Shown here: positions 60,301 through 64,000 of the stretch, one piece after another
Position numbering within the stretch: the stretch's first letter is position 1
Layout of the letters: every line of letters begins with the position of its first letter
Assembly (NCBI GenBank): GCA_026874595.1
Contig: CM049311.1
Location: 31,949,176-32,013,175, forward strand
Reading direction: 5' to 3'
Source of the DNA: Sipunculus nudus
Lineage: Eukaryota; Annelida; Sipuncula; Golfingiida; Sipunculidae
Length of the DNA: 64,000 nt
Notes under the pieces: model-generated
Databases searched by the model: none
Seen by the model: only the letters and a program-made list of their open reading frames with translations
What the model was told of the DNA's origin: nothing
Made by a program: the position numbers and the translations under genes

Positions 60301-62948
60301 TTTTTTTCGCAATGCCTGCAGATATTGGCTTGATTTTTGGTGTGTGGGCAGATAATGACCAGTTACAGATCGAGTTCGCGTTTTGTCTCGGTTGACCTAC
60401 TTTTGACCATTTGACGGTGCTCTTACATAGAAAATTTCATAAAAAAGTGCACATGTATGGACTTTTTTTCGCAGTGCCTGCAGATACGGGCCTGATTTTT
60501 GGTGTGTAGGCAGATATTGACCAGTTACAGATCGAGTTATTGTTTTGTCCCAGTTGACCTACTTTTGACCATTTGACTGCTCCTGAACATAGAAAGTTTC
60601 ATGAAAAATAGAAATTTTCATAACAAATGCATATGTACTGACTTTTTTTCCTCAATGCCTGCAGATACCACCCTGATTTTTTATGTGTGGGCAGAAAATG
60701 ACAGTTACAGATCGAGTTCGCGTTTCGTCCCGGTTGACCTACTTTTGAACATTTTACGCCTCCTTAACTTAGAAAATTTCATGAAAAATAGAAATTTTTA
60801 TGGAAAATGCACATGTATGGATTTTTATTTTCACAATGCCTGCATATACTGGCATGATTTTTTGTGTGTTGCTTGATAATGACCCGTTACAGATCGAGTT
60901 TGCATTTTGCCCTTGTTGACCTACTTTTGACCATACAACACCTCCTGAACTTAAAAAATTTTTCAAAATTTTACAAATATTTCTAATTTGCCCCAGGCGG
61001 GGGCATTCGTGTCATTCCGACACATCTAGTTTTTATATTTATTTAACAGGTAGCAGTGAGGAAGATGTGCTTGTGATTGCCATGGCAGGAAGCCACCAGA
61101 TCTGGCTGCTGTTTCTGCAAGATGCTGTGTGGACAAAGAACAGGTCAGCACGAGTTACACAACCACCCAGGTTCATGCAGAATTCTCACATAGGAACAAC
61201 TTGGCTAAATATGCTATAAATGTAACTGCGACCAGTTTCACATATTCCATATATTCTTTCTATATCACATATTTAACCGCTGAAAGTAGAAACAGGGCCA
61301 TTAGTGGGATTGAACTCATTACCTGTGACACACAAGTCTGACATTCTTCCCGCTTCTCCAAAATAGCAAGCTTCACGGGCAAGGCCAGTAGGAATGCTTT
61401 TTGTGCATATTTTAATTTTAGTATTAGTTACATATATATTGTGTTTAACTTTTTGTTTGCAAGAGTTTCAAATTCACTATTTCTGTGAAAGGGAAATTAT
61501 CATGAAAACATTCTTTGTGAATAAGACATCCATCCAACACAGGTGAACATTCATATTGTACAGCATCATCAGCCTACACAGGTGAACATTCATATTGTAC
61601 AGCCTCATCAACTGACATCTTATGCAGGTTATCCTTTCCTGCAGAATCAGAGATTGAAGATTGATAAGTTAATTAAGAACAACTGACTTTTATTATGCCT
61701 CTAAAAAGACCTATAGATTATATCAGACCTTTTATTTTATCTACTGATAATGAATTCCCACTCATTAGATACTCCCTTGGGTCTTCCTCATATAGTCATA
61801 TTACATTATAATATAGTCCATTATATATTATATAATATGAAACCAATCATTTTGTGTCAAGTAATTTCTAAAACAATATAATTATGAAGTAGAGGTGCAG
61901 TTGATCTAGAAAAAGAATTATCATGTGACATATTCTGTTCAAAACAGCGTACCTTGAATAAACTGATGTGAAACCTTAATAATCATTTGATAACAGATCT
62001 TTTTATGGTTCTTTACTAAAATATGAGAACAATAAATATGGAGGTGACGGATGCTTCCATCTTCAATGCACCATTATTATTTGAGGAGCGAAACCACAAA
62101 GCAGAACTGAAAAAATCCATAATGGCAGTGTTTTTGTGACTTTTACAGGAAATACGAAAAAGGGACGTGTGTGATGTTTGCGGGTAGCGGTGAGGAAGAG
62201 AACAGGAATAACAGTTATCCCCACCGAGCTGGGTTCGCTCAGCCGTCAGGTCTGTCTGTCAGTTCCTGTGACGAGGCAGGTCAGTCAGTCATGTATGTCG
62301 CAGACAGTGAGAGCTCGACAGTTCGATCTGTGACTTTGCCAGGTGGCGCTGTCAAGGCTTTTGTTGGAGGAGAAAGAGATCCCAGTGTAAGTGAGGCTAT
62401 TCTTGTGTAAAACTTATATTAACAATGTTATTTAGTTATAATAGATACTGTGTTATCAGAAATTGGAGAATTGTTGTTGACTGCACTGTTAAAAATGTAT
62501 TGGTACCCATGAATGTTACACTCTTGCACAGTATTTTGGTTGAATTTTTCACATACAAACATTTATCCAAAAGCTGAATACATTAATAATGCTGATAATA
62601 CATTTTTCATTTCAAGTCCAACCAAGCCGGCTTTTGGCCTTTCCTTGGCATTCTTTTTGTGAAAAGCAATATGCTCGTCTCAAAGTTAAAATCTGCATTT
62701 TATCCTTTAGAAAGGTTATTGGCACCAAGTTACATTCAAATAGTTGCTGGTTGTCTTGTTACAGAAAATGGTGTGTGAACTTCAAATATGCAGAACATTA
62801 AAGTTTGCTTTTATTTTTTCAGAATTTGTTTGCCTATGGTGATTTTGATGGTGTCGGGTATGAAGCTAAACTGCAGCACCCTCTAGCTGTTGCTTTGCAA
62901 ACTAAATCAAATGGCCCATTAACTATTGCAGATTCTTACAACCACAAG
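53767..62948 (+). CDS. NHLRC2: NHL repeat-containing protein 2 (5' part; continues beyond right edge)
   Basis: NHLRC2 is a thioredoxin-like plus NHL beta-propeller protein conserved across animals; loss in humans causes a multi-organ disease (FINCA). Exons: 53767-53929, 55980-56569, 56991-57128, 58945-59077, 61050-61143, 62149-62386, 62823-62948; all GT-AG, phases consistent, 494 codons (human about 726 aa). Features: short charged N-terminus; TlpA/thioredoxin-like domain (about 60-200) with [16 protein letters not shown] (Cys84, 85, 88), [16 protein letters not shown] and CWPTLLI; then NHL repeats from about 210: [104 protein letters not shown]. The rest of the propeller and the C-terminal domain are outside the window. 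The start is the only ATG of exon 1, next to no in-frame upstream ATG. Confidence 0.95.
53930..55979 (+). other. NHLRC2: NHLRC2 intron 1
   Basis: Apart from the MITE at 54353-54889, I see no recognisable element, exon or RNA gene. The open frame 54720-55073 largely overlaps the MITE and is not a gene. Confidence 0.5.
54353..54889 (+). mobile_element. MITE-like element with GTAGCCACC termini, copy 2
   Basis: Begins GTAGCCACCAAGGGC and ends GGTGCAGGCGGCTA. In order it shares ACATTTTAGTCACCA, AAAAGGGAGAAAACCCATC, CTGATATGATAAGCTAAT, TATGTCTATA, AAACGGG, and GCGACGAAACAGTTGTCTGT with the reverse of 5026-5609. It sits in NHLRC2 intron 1 and is more decayed at its right end. Confidence 0.68.
55980..56569 (+). 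CDS. NHLRC2: NHLRC2 exon 2 (thioredoxin-like domain)
   Basis: A 590-nt exon encoding residues 55-251: the whole thioredoxin-like domain, including the CCINC active-site-like motif, and the first NHL repeat ([15 protein letters not shown]). Acceptor TTGTTCTACAG, donor CAG|GTAAGG. The CxxC pair (85 and 88) is intact. Confidence 0.95.
57337..57369. repeat. (AT)n microsatellite in NHLRC2 intron 3
   Basis: About 16 AT units. Confidence 0.95.
57869..58373 (+). mobile_element. MITE family (AAAGGGACATAAT type), copy 3, best preserved
   Basis: Opens TTTAAAGGGACATAATCACG and closes GATTGGGCCCCTTTAAG. The last 17 bases, reversed and complemented, resemble the first 17 (CTTAAAGGGGCCCAATC versus TTTAAAGGGACATAATC), so the ends are imperfect TIRs. 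About 505 bp, non-coding, in NHLRC2 intron 3. Copies also lie at 8741-9446 and 51008-51512. Confidence 0.8.
59671..61029 (+). mobile_element. Helitron-like element with 179-bp array, ending 20 bp before NHLRC2 exon 5
   Basis: 5' stem-loop TGCCCCCGCCAC / GTGGCCGGGGCA (59671-59697), then TATAGTTTTACCCATG. It ends GGCGGGGGCATTCGTGTCAT, with hairpin arms GTGTC/GACAC (61009-61013, 61019-61023), AT and CTAG (61026-61029), then T. The interior has seven units anchored by GTTGACC at 59853, 60032, 60211, 60391, 60553, 60733 and 60915. This resembles bivalve pearl-type/HINE elements, which also combine tandem cores with Helitron-like ends. Small open frames inside are repeat translations. Confidence 0.85.
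61144..62148 (+). other. NHLRC2: NHLRC2 intron 5
   Basis: Besides the SINE remnant, a short direct repeat (CAGGTGAACATTCATATTGT ACAGC at about 61540 and 61578) is visible. The rest is AT-rich without features I recognise. Confidence 0.5.
61290..61370 (-). repeat. tRNA-derived SINE remnant (minus strand)
   Basis: On the minus strand, AGAAGCGGGAAGAATGTCAG resembles a SINE A-box region, followed by ACTTGTGTGTCACAGGTAAT and a B box GAGTTCAATCCCACT. Located in NHLRC2 intron 5. Confidence 0.5.
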
Positions 62949-64000
62949 GTAAGATTGTTCTACCCCCTATCGACAGTATAATTATTAAACATTTGTTAAG
63001 AAGTGGTTACTTTAAATATTGTTAGTAAAACAAAAGCTTTAAATACATTACAAATAGAGTCTTACAGGATTCCGTTTCATATCTCTGTATAATTTATGTG
63101 CACTGGTGCATGGTTATGTCCAGGGTAAGTGAGGGTTTTGCTGTACATTGCATTGTGAGTTTAGAATTAATTCCTTGTGAAAACATTTACCGTTACCGAG
63201 ATCTGTTGGAACAGCTCATTTCAGAGTTCAGAGGAAATTGATTTTTACAGTGACATCATAGGTAAGGAAATTAGCTTCATGATAAAGTTCCATGTAGAGT
63301 CAGACATAGGATTTTCCAAGAAACTTTGATCCAATTAAAATGTAGAAAACTTTGTAGGAACTCTTCGTGTGACTCAAATCTGTATCAAAACTCTTGTGTC
63401 CTGAGTGCCCAAGCAAATTGCATGGCAGACAAAAATATTTGAGTTGTTTTACTTTACATGTTGATGTATTTAAATTGACCTGAATAAAGTCTATCTAGTC
63501 TACAAAGCTCTATGTTATACCTTCATGATATAAGCAGAACAACATTCCTGTAATATGAGTTAAATAACAGTGTATAAACAGGCTTCTGTGGCTCAGGGGA
63601 AGAGCGCAGGACTCAAAGCTGGGAGATTGTGGGTTTGATTCTCAGCCGAGGTGGAGAGATTTTTCACCGTCTGCCCCCACCAACGGTGAGCGCTCTGAAA
63701 GCGTAATGGGGAGACTGTGCCGATCAGTAGTGTTTCATTCTCAAACGAGTGCGCTTTTTTGGGGTTCCTCGTTGTTATGACCCAGTCATTGGGATGACAC
63801 ACACCCAGGGCCCGCAGCAGTGGTATACCAAATCTGGTTGACACCAGGAAAAATCAGATATAAGCCCCTGTCACATAGTCTGAAACCTGAATGGCACTTT
63901 GCAGATGTACATATACTTAGTTAAGCAAAGCTTTAAAAATTGGAGGCGGTTACCTCCACCAAAACAAAAATAAGGAAGGGGGCCATTGATTTGGGTTTGT
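62949..64000 (+). other. NHLRC2: NHLRC2 intron 7 (partial)
   Basis: Starts at donor AAG|GTAAGA. It holds the SINE and otherwise no recognised element or exon. The next NHL-repeat exon is not reached. Confidence 0.6.
63581..63880 (+). mobile_element. tRNA-derived SINE in NHLRC2 intron 7
   Basis: The head GGCTTCTGTGGCTCAGGGGA AGAGC has the tRNA D-arm/A-box form (A box about 63589-63600). GTGGGTTTGATTCTCAGC (63629-63646) is a T-arm/B box. The roughly 230-bp tRNA-unrelated body follows. The head cannot be a functional tRNA gene because the acceptor stem does not close. The open frame antisense to it is an artefact. Confidence 0.68.

Noticed and set aside
63581-63655. Possible functional tRNA gene
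   Set aside because: A and B boxes are present, but the acceptor and anticodon stems do not pair properly and a SINE body follows.
63593-63844. 83-codon minus-strand frame at the right end
   Set aside because: It is antisense to the tRNA-derived SINE body; this frame is commonly opened by such repeats.

Overview
The window is animal nuclear DNA: AT-rich, with intron-containing genes, GT-AG splice sites and many interspersed repeats. It carries parts or all of three conserved metazoan genes. The repeat style (Helitron/Helentron-like elements with internal tandem arrays, short-TIR MITEs, tRNA-derived SINEs, solo LTRs) suggests a marine lophotrochozoan, probably a mollusc such as a bivalve. The phylum is inferred, not proved.

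Layout. (1) 1-3991, minus strand: 5' part of COQ3, the mitochondrial coenzyme Q O-methyltransferase. Three exons (252 codons) are present and the 3' exons lie beyond the left edge. (2) 4000-8520: divergent intergenic or 5'UTR-intron space with two MITEs. (3) 8563-30545, plus strand: complete coding sequence of PNISR, an SR-related nuclear-speckle protein. It has 12 coding exons whose phases all agree and predicts 826 aa, ending in a 13-nt last coding segment. Its 10-kb intron 10 is about 95% transposon. (4) 30546-37140: 3'UTR/intergenic DNA with no gene recognised. (5) 37141-45260: a nest of elements inside elements that can be unpicked layer by layer. (6) 45261-53766: more repeats, two solo LTRs and minisatellites. 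(7) 53767-62948, plus strand: 5' part of NHLRC2 (seven exons, 494 codons), a thioredoxin-like plus NHL-propeller protein that continues off the right edge.

The three genes do not form a pathway: COQ3 acts in mitochondrial ubiquinone synthesis, PNISR in nuclear RNA processing, and NHLRC2 is a thioredoxin/NHL protein. The COQ3-PNISR adjacency is notable because the human orthologues are also neighbours on 6q16 (from memory).

The most interesting material is the repeat landscape. Several Helitron-like families share one architecture: a 5' stem-loop followed by ATACTATG or a similar string, internal tandem units of about 180-340 bp, and a 3' hairpin just before CTAG/CTGA. One carries a 289-bp array of exact DR1 nuclear-receptor half-site repeats inside PNISR. 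A 12-bp palindrome (GGTGGCGCCACC) recurs at least 12 times across otherwise different families. Another element ends only 20 bp before an NHLRC2 exon. Internal paralogous copies provide empty sites that establish insertion order.
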